Assembly: GCA_001314815.1 (NCBI GenBank)
Contig: LJXT01000006.1
Span: 1-58,105, forward strand
DNA length: 58,105 bases
From: Algoriphagus marincola HL-49
Lineage (GTDB): Bacteria > Bacteroidota > Bacteroidia > Cytophagales > Cyclobacteriaceae
Reading direction: 5' to 3'
Part shown: positions 1-7,728 of the stretch, piece after piece
Layout of the letters: each line of letters starts with the position of its first letter
Numbering within the stretch: position 1 is the stretch's first letter
Notes under the pieces: generated by a model
What the model was told of the DNA's origin: nothing
Database searches by the model: none
What the model saw: only the letters and a program-made list of their open reading frames with translations
Position numbers and translations under genes: made by a program

Positions 1-132
1 CTTGATGGGGCGGTAGATGATGTCCAATTGCTCTTTAATATCGGACAGAATATTTCCAATAGTAACAATTGGCCTAATTGGAAGGCTGGTTCTGAGTTTA
101 AGGCGGCAAGGGATGGGTATATGAAAAAGTGA
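1..132 (+). CDS. C-terminal end of an unidentified protein (partial)
   Basis: The first frame is open from the first base to a TGA at 130-132 and gives 43 residues ending in ARDGYMKK. The gene begins outside the window. No motif allows a family to be named. The composition (Asn-, Trp- and Lys-containing, no membrane segment) suggests the end of a soluble or exported domain. It runs towards the convergent toxin gene that ends at 189, and no clear terminator hairpin lies in the 56-base gap. Confidence 0.5.
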   Translation, partial: LDGAVDDVQLLFNIGQNISNSNNWPNWKAGSEFKAARDGYMKK

Positions 133-188
133 TATTTTTGAAAAATGGCTTTAATATTGGCCTTGACCTTTGTGTAGCTGAAAAATGA

Positions 189-518
189 TTATTCATCGAT
201 TAAGCTAATAAGGGTTTTCAGCTCGTTATCTGAGATATTCTCTTTTTCAGACTTATCGAAAATTGAGAGAAGAAAAATAGTTATTTGTGTAATTTTCACT
301 AAAGAAATAACTCTCGATCCTCCTGATTTGCCTTTCCCTTTGGAACTGATAGCCATTCGAATTTTGTAACAGTTTTTACCCAAACTAACGCCTTGAGTTG
401 GATTATCTTGAAGACTTTGGATTAGTTCAGAGAAATCTTCCTTCAAAGAGGGGTATTTTTTTGCGAGTTTTTTTAACTCCCCTCTAAAATTTGGGATAGC
501 AACTATTTCATAACTCAT
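189..518 (-). CDS. RelE/HigB-type toxin of a type II toxin-antitoxin pair
   Basis: This 109-residue protein has the look of a RelE/ParE-superfamily mRNA interferase. It has an N-terminal helical part with KKLAKKYPSLKEDFSELIQSL, then the strand pattern CYKIRMAISSKGKGKSGGSRVISL and a C-terminal FLLSIFDKSEKENIS, typical of the Bacteroidota RelE-like group. Toxins of this superfamily act on translating mRNA in the cytoplasm. The gene overlaps the end of the upstream small gene (508-714) by 11 bases, the usual antitoxin-then-toxin coupling. Length is normal and no residue is obviously lost, so it is probably intact. The exact target is not predictable from sequence alone. Confidence 0.8.
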   Translation of the reverse strand: MSYEIVAIPNFRGELKKLAKKYPSLKEDFSELIQSLQDNPTQGVSLGKNCYKIRMAISSKGKGKSGGSRVISLVKITQITIFLLSIFDKSEKENISDNELKTLISLIDE

Positions 519-714
519 CCAATAGTTCTTTGGCTGAAATTAATTTTGTTTTACCATCCTTAACTTGATTGTATTCTTCAATAGATTGCTTCAGGTTGCT
601 GAGAACTTCAGCCTTATACGGGCTTAGGGTTTTGGCTTTTACAAATTTGAAATTTTTTAAAAGTTCCAAAATGAAATCCGCTTTTTCGTCTTCGATTTCT
701 AATAATAACTTCAT
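508..714 (-). CDS. Antitoxin partner of the RelE-type toxin
   Basis: This 68-residue, charged, mostly helical protein begins MKLLLEIEDEKADFILELL and ends ISAKELLDEL. It is encoded directly upstream of the toxin, with an 11-base overlap. Size, position and the Lys/Glu-rich C-terminal part that could wrap around a toxin support an antitoxin role. It carries no clear DNA-binding motif, so autoregulation is an inference from the family habit. The start ATG at 712-714 is the only good one. The function call rests on the neighbour more than on the protein's own motifs. Confidence 0.7.
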   Translation of the reverse strand: MKLLLEIEDEKADFILELLKNFKFVKAKTLSPYKAEVLSNLKQSIEEYNQVKDGKTKLISAKELLDEL

Positions 715-818
715 CGTATTAGTTTGTAGGTTAGCCTTTTTCCTTTTGATAAGCTTAATTTAACAAAATCAGTCAAGAAATTAAGTTATTTATCTAATTT
801 AAAATTCAATCCCTCCAA

Positions 819-1046
819 TCAACTTTTCGCTAAAAGCAACTGAAATTCCAAAGGGCTGCAAGGCTTAAATTCATCTTCGGCCAAATCCTCAAAAATTTCT
901 TCATCGAAGGTCATTTCTGTTTTTTCTACTTTTCCGTCAGGATGTAAAATCAATTCTGTACCGGTATAATCTGAGGGATTGACCATTACCAAAACCTGAT
1001 AGTCATCAAAAATCCGCTTGAAATACTGTGCTATTGCCTTGCCCAT
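819..1046 (-). CDS. Small hypothetical protein
   Basis: This 75-residue acidic protein begins MGKAIAQYFKRIFDDYQVLV and contains a short beta-rich middle (TELILHPDGKVEKTEMTFDEEIFEDL). It has no signal peptide or membrane segment. The pattern resembles small conserved Bacteroidota proteins of unknown function. It lies between the toxin-antitoxin pair and the trp leader and is read away from the trp operon, so the short gap to 1099 probably holds both promoters. No function is proposed. Confidence 0.6.
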   Translation of the reverse strand: MGKAIAQYFKRIFDDYQVLVMVNPSDYTGTELILHPDGKVEKTEMTFDEEIFEDLAEDEFKPCSPLEFQLLLAKS

Positions 1047-1098
1047 TGAGTTCTTTTTAATTTTTTTTCAAAATTAAGCCAATATTTTGATGATTGGA

Positions 1099-1129
1099 TT
1101 TTGTGAATTGGGATCCCTTCCTAAATTTG
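1099..1129 (+). promoter_or_regulatory. Bacteroidota-type promoter of the trp operon
   Basis: TTTTG at 1099-1103 and TAAATTTG at 1122-1129 are separated by 18 bases. They match the -33 (TTTG) and -7 (TAnnTTTG) elements known for Bacteroidota housekeeping promoters. Transcription would start near 1134-1136, only a few bases before the leader-peptide ATG at 1140. Confidence 0.6.
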
Positions 1130-1139
1130 CCGATATCTT

Positions 1140-1217
1140 ATGAAACAAAGCACAAACAAATATTGGTGGTGGCATACTGAAACTTTCCTAGGGAAAGCAC
1201 AGAAAGCCCTTGCCTAA
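1140..1217 (+). CDS. trpL: trp operon leader peptide with three adjacent Trp codons
   Basis: A 25-codon reading frame starts at ATG 1140 with MKQSTNKYWWWHTETF and stops at TAA 1215-1217. The three TGG codons at 1164-1172 are consecutive. Together with the terminator hairpin at 1241-1275 this is the arrangement of a ribosome-mediated transcription attenuator. With scarce charged tRNA-Trp the ribosome stalls at the TGG run; with plenty it reaches the stop. The peptide itself probably has no function. It lies between the predicted promoter and trpE. Stalled or released states are inferred from sequence only. Confidence 0.85.
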   Translation: MKQSTNKYWWWHTETFLGKAQKALA

Positions 1218-1247
1218 ATTTGAATGCAAGAAATATATGAAAGGCTT
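1204..1247 (+). promoter_or_regulatory. Candidate antiterminator of the trp attenuator
   Basis: AAGCC (1204-1208) can pair with GGCTT (1243-1247), and the adjoining CTTGC (1209-1213) with GCAAG (1226-1230). GGCTT is also the left arm of the terminator stem, so the two structures exclude each other. A small hairpin, CTTTCC/GGAAAG (1183-1188 with 1192-1197), sits just after the Trp codons. RNA folding was not run. Confidence 0.6.
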
Positions 1248-1275
1248 ACTGGTTTCCCCCGGTAAGCTTTTTTTT
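1241..1275 (+). terminator. Leader terminator (attenuator) before trpE
   Basis: AAGGCTTACT (1241-1250) pairs with GGTAAGCTTT (1261-1270) with two G-U pairs, extendable by GG/CC inside the loop. It is followed by a run of T that reaches 1275. It lies 20 bases before the trpE start and 24 bases after the leader-peptide stop. Confidence 0.8.
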
Positions 1276-1295
1276 ATGTCAAAAAATAACCACTC

Positions 1296-2708
1296 ATGAA
1301 CCACGTGAAATTTCCTATTCTGACCACCTACAAAAAGCGATTGGCTGATACGATTACCCCGGTGAGTATTTACCTTCAGATTCGGGATCGTTTTGCAAAT
1401 CCGATTTTGCTGGAAAGCTCCGATTATCACGGTCAGGAAAATAGCTACTCCTACATTTGCTTCAATCCATTGGCTACCTTCTCCTTCAACGATGGGAAGG
1501 TATCTGAGAAATTGCCAAACGGAGAAGAATTAAACTACGAAGTTAGCTCAGAAAAGCCTTTAATGGATCATTTGAGGGCTTTTGGAAATAAATTTGACCC
1601 AACACCAGACAAGTTCAAGTTTAGCACAAACGGACTTTTTGGCTATATCCAGTATGATACGGTAGGGTGGTTTGAGGATATTAAACTGAGTAAAACTCAG
1701 CCCAACGAGATTCCGATGATGCATTACTCCATGTATCAAAATATCATCGTGGTCGATCATTACAAAAATGAACTTCATCTTTTCGAACACCGAGTAGCCG
1801 GAGCTGAAAATCCGGAATACATGGCTGAAATTGAGCAATTGCTCAATAATAAAAATATTCCTGCCTATTCCTTCAAGAAAGTCGGGGAGGAAGTTTCCAA
1901 CTACACGGATGAGGAATTTCTAAAAATCCTGAATCAAGGAAGGGAGCATTGTTTTCGAGGTGATGTCTTCCAGATCGTACTTTCCAGAAGGTTTACCACT
2001 GAGTTCAAGGGGGATGAGTTCAATGTGTATCGGGCTCTTCGCTCCGTCAATCCTTCGCCGTATTTGTTCTATTTCGATTATGGTTCTTTCAAGGTTTTTG
2101 GAAGCTCGCCAGAGGCACAGATTGTGGTCAAAAATCGAAAAGCAACGATATATCCGATTGCCGGGACTTTCCGCCGAACGGGAAATGACCAGGAGGATGC
2201 AGCTCTTGCCCGCAAATTGTATGATGATCCGAAGGAAAATTCAGAGCACGTGATGTTGGTGGATCTGGCAAGAAATGATCTTTCGCGTTCCTCCGATGTG
2301 GTCAATGTGGATGTCTTCAAAGAAATCCAATACTATTCGCACGTCATTCATTTAGTGTCAAAAGTGACAGGAGAACTGCCGGAAGGAGCCAATCCCCTGC
2401 AACTCGTGGCAGATACCTTTCCAGCTGGGACGCTTTCCGGAGCTCCAAAATATCGGGCAATGGAACTCATCGACGGCCTTGAAAACATCAGTCGACAGTT
2501 TTATGGAGGTGCGATTGGCTATTTGGGATTCAATGGAGATTTCAACCATGCCATTTTGATCCGATCCTTTGTCTCAGAAAACAATCAGCTTCGCTTTCAA
2601 GCCGGAGCCGGTGTAGTGGCCAAGTCCTCCATTCCATCCGAATTGCAGGAAGTGGCAAATAAGTTGGAAGCGCTAAGAGTGGCGCTAAGGGCGGCGGAGG
2701 ATATTTAA
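1296..2708 (+). CDS. trpE: Anthranilate synthase component I
   Basis: This 470-residue chorismate-utilising enzyme, with TrpG, turns chorismate and glutamine into anthranilate in the cytoplasm, the first step of Trp synthesis. The N-terminal region holds LLESS (residues 38-42), the motif of Trp feedback inhibition in this family. The C-terminal half has the chorismate-binding signatures, including PIAGTFRRTG, a DLARNDLSR stretch and the GAPKYRAMELIDGLE region. Length is normal. It is the first structural gene after the leader terminator, so expression should respond to attenuation as well as to feedback inhibition. The next trp gene, trpG, is separated by an inserted small gene, which is unusual because trpE and trpG normally abut. 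Confidence 0.97.
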   Translation: MNHVKFPILTTYKKRLADTITPVSIYLQIRDRFANPILLESSDYHGQENSYSYICFNPLATFSFNDGKVSEKLPNGEELNYEVSSEKPLMDHLRAFGNKFDPTPDKFKFSTNGLFGYIQYDTVGWFEDIKLSKTQPNEIPMMHYSMYQNIIVVDHYKNELHLFEHRVAGAENPEYMAEIEQLLNNKNIPAYSFKKVGEEVSNYTDEEFLKILNQGREHCFRGDVFQIVLSRRFTTEFKGDEFNVYRALRSVNPSPYLFYFDYGSFKVFGSSPEAQIVVKNRKATIYPIAGTFRRTGNDQEDAALARKLYDDPKENSEHVMLVDLARNDLSRSSDVVNVDVFKEIQYYSHVIHLVSKVTGELPEGANPLQLVADTFPAGTLSGAPKYRAMELIDGLENISRQFYGGAIGYLGFNGDFNHAILIRSFVSENNQLRFQAGAGVVAKSSIPSELQEVANKLEALRVALRAAEDI

Positions 2709-2710
2709 GG

Positions 2711-2744
2711 GTTCAAAGGTTGTAAGGTTTGAAAGTTGTAAAGT
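2711..2744 (+). repeat. Left imperfect inverted repeat of the four-helix-bundle cassette
   Basis: This 34-base purine/T-rich block (AAAGGTTGTAAGGTTTG inside it) follows the trpE stop. The reverse complement of 3152-3185 matches it at 26 of 34 positions, so the two blocks bracket the small gene at 2770-3138. Confidence 0.6.
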
Positions 2745-2769
2745 TTCGAAGCAAATCAATTCAGTGTCT

Positions 2770-3138
2770 ATGAAAGCAAACAGTTTTGAAGAATTGGAGA
2801 TTTGGCAAAAATCCATTGAGATAGGTGTCCGGATTTATAAAATCGCTGATCAAGTGCCTTTGAAAAATGATTATAAATCAAGGGATCAACTAATCGGAAG
2901 TGCGGTTTCCATTTCAAATAATATTGCCGAAGGGTTTGAGTACAACAATAGAAAACAGTTTATGAAATTCTTGGGATATGCTAAAGGGTCTGCTGGTGAA
3001 TTGAGAAGCCAATTAGCTCTATTGGTGAAGGTAGGAAGAGTCGTTGAGGAGGATTATACCAGTCTCAAGCAAGAGTTGATAATCCTTTCTAGACAGATAA
3101 AGTCACTTATAAATTATTTACAAAAAAGGGAGGGTTGA
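2770..3138 (+). CDS. Four helix bundle protein (23S rRNA intervening-sequence family)
   Basis: This 122-residue protein contains FEELEIWQKSIEIGVRIYKI, then SRDQLIGSAVSISNNIAEGFEY and later FLGYAKGSAGELRSQLALL, the signature of the S23/IVP-like four helix bundle family. Members are found inside 23S rRNA intervening sequences and as stand-alone genes; the biochemical role is not firmly known. The ATG at 2770 is preferred over an in-frame GTG at 2764. It sits between trpE and trpG in the same direction and is flanked by imperfect inverted repeats (2711-2744 and 3152-3185), so it looks like a passenger cassette rather than a Trp enzyme. It would be co-transcribed with the operon. Confidence 0.88.
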   Translation: MKANSFEELEIWQKSIEIGVRIYKIADQVPLKNDYKSRDQLIGSAVSISNNIAEGFEYNNRKQFMKFLGYAKGSAGELRSQLALLVKVGRVVEEDYTSLKQELIILSRQIKSLINYLQKREG

Positions 3139-3151
3139 TATGGTTGGGCCG

Positions 3152-3185
3152 ACTTTGTCACCTTCCAACCTTATCACCTTTCAAC
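3152..3185 (-). repeat. Right imperfect inverted repeat of the four-helix-bundle cassette
   Basis: This block contains CCTTCCAACCTTATCACC. Its reverse complement matches 2711-2744 at 26 of 34 positions. Similar AC/CT-rich blocks occur before nagZ (about 25484-25515), so it may belong to a dispersed family. Confidence 0.55.
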
Positions 3186-3257
3186 TTAATGAATATAATA
3201 TCAAGTATTTAAGGGAGTTTGAAATTGGGAAAAAGAAAAATTTTAAGGGTTAAGAAA

Positions 3258-3297
3258 TTTTCCAATTTTCCAATTTTCCAATTTTCCAATTTTCTAA
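3258..3297 (+). repeat. Tandem octamer repeat before trpG
   Basis: TTTTCCAA is repeated four times exactly (3258-3289), with a fifth imperfect copy (3290-3297) ending 8 bases before the trpG ATG. The unit length is not a multiple of three and the tract can slip in replication. The translational effect, if any, is unknown. Confidence 0.85.
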
Positions 3298-3305
3298 TTC
3301 TAACA

Positions 3306-3872
3306 ATGAAAATACTAGTACTCGACAATTACGATTCCTTCACCTACAACCTGGTGTATATCATCAGGCAGCTAGGCTATGGAGATCAAATGGATGTCTT
3401 TCGGAATGATAAGATTTCTCTAGAAGAGCTTGCTCAATACGATAAAATCCTGCTTTCTCCCGGTCCTGGTATTCCAGAAGAGGCTGGGATCATGCCCGAA
3501 TTATTGAAAAGGTATTCTTCTGAAAAGTCTATTCTAGGAGTTTGCCTGGGACATCAGGCGATTGGGGAAGCTTTTGGCGGCGGTTTGATCAATTTGTCTG
3601 AAGTCCTCCACGGAGTAGCTTCTCAGGTGAAAGTGGAAAAAGATTTGCTTTTCGAAGGAATCACAGATACTTTTCCTATTGGAAGGTATCACTCTTGGGT
3701 CATTGACGAATCCACCCTTTCGCCCGACCTGGAAGTGATAGCACGAACACCGGACCGACAAATCATGGCCGTTCGCCATAAACAGTTTGCCGTCAGGGGA
3801 GTTCAATTTCATCCCGAAAGTATCCTGACCGAAAATGGAGTCAAAATCATTCAAAACTGGTTGGAATCCTGA
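3306..3872 (+). CDS. trpG: Anthranilate synthase component II (glutamine amidotransferase)
   Basis: This 188-residue class I amidotransferase supplies ammonia to TrpE. It starts MKILVLDNYDSFTYNLV, the expected N terminus. The catalytic triad is visible: Cys80 in GVCLGHQAIGEAFGG, and His169 and Glu171 in VQFHPES. An in-frame extension to 3219 is open, but it runs through the octamer repeat and lacks family similarity, so ATG 3306 is chosen. It is separated from trpE by about 600 bases because of the inserted gene; trpD follows 24 bases later. Folate synthesis can share this subunit in some bacteria; no pabB is present here to test that. Confidence 0.95.
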   Translation: MKILVLDNYDSFTYNLVYIIRQLGYGDQMDVFRNDKISLEELAQYDKILLSPGPGIPEEAGIMPELLKRYSSEKSILGVCLGHQAIGEAFGGGLINLSEVLHGVASQVKVEKDLLFEGITDTFPIGRYHSWVIDESTLSPDLEVIARTPDRQIMAVRHKQFAVRGVQFHPESILTENGVKIIQNWLES

Positions 3873-3896
3873 TTTCTGCCCAAAATCAATCTTTAA

Positions 3897-4907
3897 ATGA
3901 AAGAGATATTAAATCAACTGATCGAGCATAAAACTTTGAGTCAAAATCAGGCCCGGGAAGTCTTGAAAAACCTGGCAACAGGAGCCTATAATTCCTCTCA
4001 AGTCGCAGCCTTTATGACGGTCTATTTGATGCGTTCGATCACGGTCGAAGAGCTTCGAGGGTTCCGTGAGGCTATGCTAGAGCTTTGTGTGCCGGTAGAG
4101 ATTACTGAATACGATGCCATGGATCTTTGCGGAACGGGAGGAGATGGAAAGGATACGTTTAATATTTCCACCCTATCCTCCTTTGTGGTTGCCGGAGCAG
4201 GTCAGAATGTCGCCAAACACGGTAATACAGGAGTTTCCTCGATTTGTGGATCCTCAAACTTGCTGGCTTATTTTGGCTATGAGTTTACCAATGATATCAG
4301 TGAGATCAGGCGCTCATTGGACGAGGCAGGTATTTGCTTTCTGCATGCACCACTTTTCCACCCTGCGATGAAAAATGTGGCTCCGATCCGAAAAGAACTC
4401 GGTGTAAAAACCTTCTTCAATATGCTTGGCCCAATGGTCAATCCAAGCTTTCCCAAGAAGCAATTGGTGGGAGTTTTTAGCTTGGAATTGGCCCGATTGT
4501 ATGCCTATCTCTATCAGGAAAGTGATGCGCAATTCTCCATTTTGCACGCTTTGGACGGCTATGATGAGATTTCGCTTACTGGAGATTTTAAAATGATATC
4601 CAATTCTGGGGAAAAATTATTTAAGCCAGAGCAAATCGGCCTCTCTAAGCTGAACGCCGAAGAAATCAAAGGAGGTGAAACTGTGGAAGAATCCGCCAAA
4701 ATCTTCGAAAATATCTTAAGAGGCAAAGGAACGAAGGCTCAAAATGAAGTTGTTTTAGCCAACTCGGCTGCGGCTTTGGTTACCGCCAACTCTGATCTCT
4801 CCTTCCCGGATGCTGTGGAGCAGGCTCGAGAGGTATTGTTAAGCGGAAAAGCCTTAGATGTCTTTAACGAACTAGTTAATCCCAAAACCTCTGTTTCATT
4901 CGCTTAA
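3897..4907 (+). CDS. trpD: Anthranilate phosphoribosyltransferase
   Basis: This 336-residue enzyme joins anthranilate to phosphoribosyl pyrophosphate. The glycine-rich DLCGTGGDGKDTFNIST motif (PRPP binding) and the KHGNTGVSSICGSSN stretch (anthranilate site) are present. Length fits the family, and it is not fused to trpG as in enteric bacteria. It begins 24 bases after trpG and ends 9 bases before the trpC ATG, consistent with one transcript. Confidence 0.97.
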   Translation: MKEILNQLIEHKTLSQNQAREVLKNLATGAYNSSQVAAFMTVYLMRSITVEELRGFREAMLELCVPVEITEYDAMDLCGTGGDGKDTFNISTLSSFVVAGAGQNVAKHGNTGVSSICGSSNLLAYFGYEFTNDISEIRRSLDEAGICFLHAPLFHPAMKNVAPIRKELGVKTFFNMLGPMVNPSFPKKQLVGVFSLELARLYAYLYQESDAQFSILHALDGYDEISLTGDFKMISNSGEKLFKPEQIGLSKLNAEEIKGGETVEESAKIFENILRGKGTKAQNEVVLANSAAALVTANSDLSFPDAVEQAREVLLSGKALDVFNELVNPKTSVSFA

Positions 4908-4916
4908 AAATTGATT

Positions 4917-5732
4917 ATGAATATTTTAGAAACAATAATTACTGACAAATTCCGAGAGGTAGCCGAGCGTAAAAGCTTGATTCCAGTCAAATTGCTTGAG
5001 AAAAGCACCTTTTTCGATGGCAAGGTGGTTTCCATGAAAAAGTATGTGACTGATCCTGAAAAATTCGGAATAATTGCCGAGTTCAAGCGAAAATCACCTT
5101 CGAAAGGTCTGATTAATGGGGCTGCTTCGGTAGAGCAGGTCAGTATTGGCTATATGCAGGCTGGGGCTTCTGCCTTGTCCATTTTGACGGATCAGGAGTA
5201 TTTTGGAGGAAGTAGTGAAGACTTGAAAGTCGCTCGCAAATTCAATTTTTGCCCGATTCTTCGGAAGGATTTTGTGGTGGATGAATACCAAATCATCGAG
5301 GCCAAATCAATTGGAGCGGACTGTGTGCTCTTGATAGCCGCGGCTTTGGAGCCGGAGAAGCTTAAGTCACTTGCATACTTTGCCAAGAGCTTGGGCATGG
5401 AAGTTTTGCTGGAAGTTCACGATCTAGAAGAACTGAAAAAAAGCCTAAATGACGGAGTGGATCTTGTAGGAGTGAATAACCGAAACTTAAAGACTTTTGA
5501 TGTTTCCATCGATACCTCTTTGGAGTTGGTAACGGCAATTCCTTCTTCGTTTGTAAAAATCTCTGAGAGTGGAATTTCAGACCCTAAAACGCTCATTGAG
5601 TTGAAGAAGGCTGGGTTTGACGGTTTTCTGATTGGAGAGAATTTTATGAAATCGAGTAGGCCAGAGCAAGCCGCTTACAATTTCATCCAAGAGTTTAAAA
5701 AATTAGCATCGAGCGAATTATCAGAAGTCTGA
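4917..5732 (+). CDS. trpC: Indole-3-glycerol phosphate synthase
   Basis: This 271-residue TIM-barrel enzyme closes the indole ring of CdRP. Typical signatures are AEFKRKSPSKG near the N terminus, the ILRKDFVVDEYQI segment and GVNNRNLKTFDVS. The ATG at 4917 is preferred to an in-frame TTG at 4911. It ends in TGATG, so its stop overlaps the trpF start by one base, which suggests translational coupling. It is separate from TrpF, unlike the fused enteric enzyme. Confidence 0.96.
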   Translation: MNILETIITDKFREVAERKSLIPVKLLEKSTFFDGKVVSMKKYVTDPEKFGIIAEFKRKSPSKGLINGAASVEQVSIGYMQAGASALSILTDQEYFGGSSEDLKVARKFNFCPILRKDFVVDEYQIIEAKSIGADCVLLIAAALEPEKLKSLAYFAKSLGMEVLLEVHDLEELKKSLNDGVDLVGVNNRNLKTFDVSIDTSLELVTAIPSSFVKISESGISDPKTLIELKKAGFDGFLIGENFMKSSRPEQAAYNFIQEFKKLASSELSEV

Positions 5733-6370
5733 TGGAAATCAAAGTCTGCGGAATGCGGGAACCGGGCAACATTCAAGGATTGATTGCTGAGGTCAAGCCT
5801 GATTGGATGGGATTGATTTTCTATCCCAAATCCCCACGCTATGTGACAGAGGATAAAGCTATAGATTTCAATAAAGTTGAGGTAAAAAAAGTCGGGGTTT
5901 TCGTCAACGAAACGGAGATCGAAATTCTTCGAAAAGTCAACCTTTTTGGACTCTCAGCTATTCAATTGCATGGCAGTGAATCTGAAGAATTTGTGAAAAA
6001 ACTCTCAAAAAAGACTGAATGCGAGATTTGGAAAGTGATTTCAGTAGGCGAGGGGATAGCTTGGGGAAGCTTGGATGGCTACCTGCCTTTTGTTCACAAG
6101 TTTCTTTTCGACACAGCAACTGCCGCGCATGGTGGTTCGGGAAAGAAATTTGATTGGTCTGTTTTGGAAACTTATCCCTTCGACAAAAGCTTTCTTTTGA
6201 GTGGCGGACTGGATGAGGAAAGTGCCGGTGAAATTCTAAATTTGAAGCGCCAAATTCCACAATTAAGCGGGGTAGATTTGAATTCCAAATTTGAGGATGC
6301 GCCGGGCTTAAAGAATATTGAAAAATTGAAAAAATTTAAACAAAAGCTTCTGTCACAAGAGGCCATTTAA
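5732..6370 (+). CDS. trpF: Phosphoribosylanthranilate isomerase
   Basis: This 212-residue barrel enzyme carries out the Amadori rearrangement of PRA to CdRP. The N terminus MEIKVCGMREPGNI has the catalytic Cys of the KxCG motif, and the later LSGGLDEESAG and VDLNSKFEDAPGLK regions form the phosphate site and C-terminal catalytic Asp region. The start codon overlaps the trpC stop by one base. trpB follows after 12 bases. Confidence 0.95.
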   Translation: MEIKVCGMREPGNIQGLIAEVKPDWMGLIFYPKSPRYVTEDKAIDFNKVEVKKVGVFVNETEIEILRKVNLFGLSAIQLHGSESEEFVKKLSKKTECEIWKVISVGEGIAWGSLDGYLPFVHKFLFDTATAAHGGSGKKFDWSVLETYPFDKSFLLSGGLDEESAGEILNLKRQIPQLSGVDLNSKFEDAPGLKNIEKLKKFKQKLLSQEAI

Positions 6371-6382
6371 ACGGGAGAAGAT

Positions 6383-7561
6383 ATGATAAGAGTGGATGAA
6401 AAGGGTTTTTATGGAAAGTTTGGAGGTGCCTACATCCCTGAGATGCTCCATCCCAATATCGAGGAGTTGAGAGATAATTACGAGTCCATTGTGGCCTCAG
6501 AGGAATTCCAACAAGAGTTTCAGCTTTTGCTGAGGGACTTTGTGGGAAGGCCGACCCCATTATATTTTGCCAGCCGATTGTCAGAGACCTTTGGTGCAAA
6601 AATTTACCTAAAGCGTGAAGACCTTTGCCATACAGGAGCACATAAGGTCAACAATACAATCGGTCAGATCATTTTGGCCAAGAAGCTCGGAAAAAAGCGA
6701 ATCATCGCCGAAACGGGTGCCGGACAGCACGGAGTAGCTACAGCGACGGTTTGTGCGCTGATGGGGATGGACTGTACCGTGTACATGGGCGAACTGGACA
6801 TTGAGCGTCAGCGTCCCAATGTGGAGCGGATGAAAATCTTGGGTGCTAAAGTTGTGCCCGCTACTTCTGGCTCCAAAACGCTGAAAGATGCAACCAATGA
6901 AGCCATGCGTCAGTGGATCAACAATCCCGTGGATACGCATTATATCATCGGTTCGGTAGTAGGTCCGCATCCTTATCCCGAGATGGTAGCCCGATTCCAA
7001 TCGGTGATCTCAGAGGAAATGAAATGGCAACTGAAGGAGAAAGAAGGACGCGAAAACCCGGATTTGGTCATCGCTTGTGTAGGTGGAGGATCCAATGCGG
7101 CAGGAGCCTTTTATCACTATTACAATACGCCTGATGTTCGACTGATTGCTGCTGAGGCCGCAGGAATGGGAATAAGCAGTGGTAAATCTGCGGCGACCAC
7201 GGTACTCGGGACTCCCGGTATTTTGCATGGTTCGAAAACCATCCTGATGCAAACCGAAGATGGTCAAGTAGTTGAGCCTCACTCCATTTCTGCAGGTTTG
7301 GATTATCCTGGGATCGGACCCGTTCATGCGCATTTATTTGACATTGGTCGGGGTGAATTCGTGGCGGTGGAAGATGAAGATGCCATGAAAGCTGGGATTC
7401 TTCTCAGCCGTACGGAAGGAATCATTCCAGCCATCGAGACAGCCCATGCCATTCATGCCTTGAATTTGATTGAGTACCGGAGTGATGACGTGATTGTGAT
7501 CAACCTTTCTGGTAGGGGAGACAAGGATCTGGAGACGTATATTAAGTGGGGAGGATATTGA
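6383..7561 (+). CDS. trpB: Tryptophan synthase beta chain
   Basis: This 392-residue PLP enzyme condenses indole and serine to Trp. The PLP lysine is Lys88 in HKVNNTIGQ, and the phosphate-binding GGGSNAAG is present. [12 protein letters not shown] and the [12 protein letters not shown] loop mark it as the classical TrpB1 type that pairs with TrpA. It lies 12 bases after trpF. A 167-base gap with a repeated element separates it from trpA, unusual for a pair that is commonly adjacent. Confidence 0.98.
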   Translation: MIRVDEKGFYGKFGGAYIPEMLHPNIEELRDNYESIVASEEFQQEFQLLLRDFVGRPTPLYFASRLSETFGAKIYLKREDLCHTGAHKVNNTIGQIILAKKLGKKRIIAETGAGQHGVATATVCALMGMDCTVYMGELDIERQRPNVERMKILGAKVVPATSGSKTLKDATNEAMRQWINNPVDTHYIIGSVVGPHPYPEMVARFQSVISEEMKWQLKEKEGRENPDLVIACVGGGSNAAGAFYHYYNTPDVRLIAAEAAGMGISSGKSAATTVLGTPGILHGSKTILMQTEDGQVVEPHSISAGLDYPGIGPVHAHLFDIGRGEFVAVEDEDAMKAGILLSRTEGIIPAIETAHAIHALNLIEYRSDDVIVINLSGRGDKDLETYIKWGGY

Positions 7562-7695
7562 GGGAAGTAAGAAGTTTGAAGAACGAAGTACGGATGGATT
7601 TTGAACCTCAATCGAAAAGCCTCTTTCAATCGCAAAAAAACATCAATTTGAATTTACGAATAGATTAAGCTCTAGGGTCAAAAGCTCAACAAGCC

Positions 7696-7725
7696 TCGTA
7701 TTTCGTATTTCGTAAATCGTATTTA
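7696..7725 (+). repeat. Dispersed CGTATTTCGTA repeat before trpA
   Basis: The block contains CGTATTTCGTATTTCGTAAA and ends three bases before the trpA ATG. Related copies precede aroF (8586-8613), hisA (reverse orientation, 12762-12793) and, weakly, nagZ (25440-25465). Confidence 0.75.
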
Positions 7726-7728
7726 AAA

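Noticed and set aside
1188-1430. Minus-strand reading frame of 80 codons over the trp leader
   Set aside because: It is antisense to the leader peptide, terminator and trpE start and shows no protein-like pattern.
2770-3138. Avd-like four-helix protein as a sign of a diversity-generating retroelement
   Set aside because: No reverse transcriptase gene and no template or variable repeat pair are present nearby.
3258-3297. CRISPR-like array
   Set aside because: The units are 8 bases, directly abutting and without spacers; no cas genes are present.
3219-3305. N-terminal extension of trpG
   Set aside because: The frame is open but consists of the translated octamer repeat; the TrpG family begins at MKILVLDNYDSFTYN, encoded from 3306.
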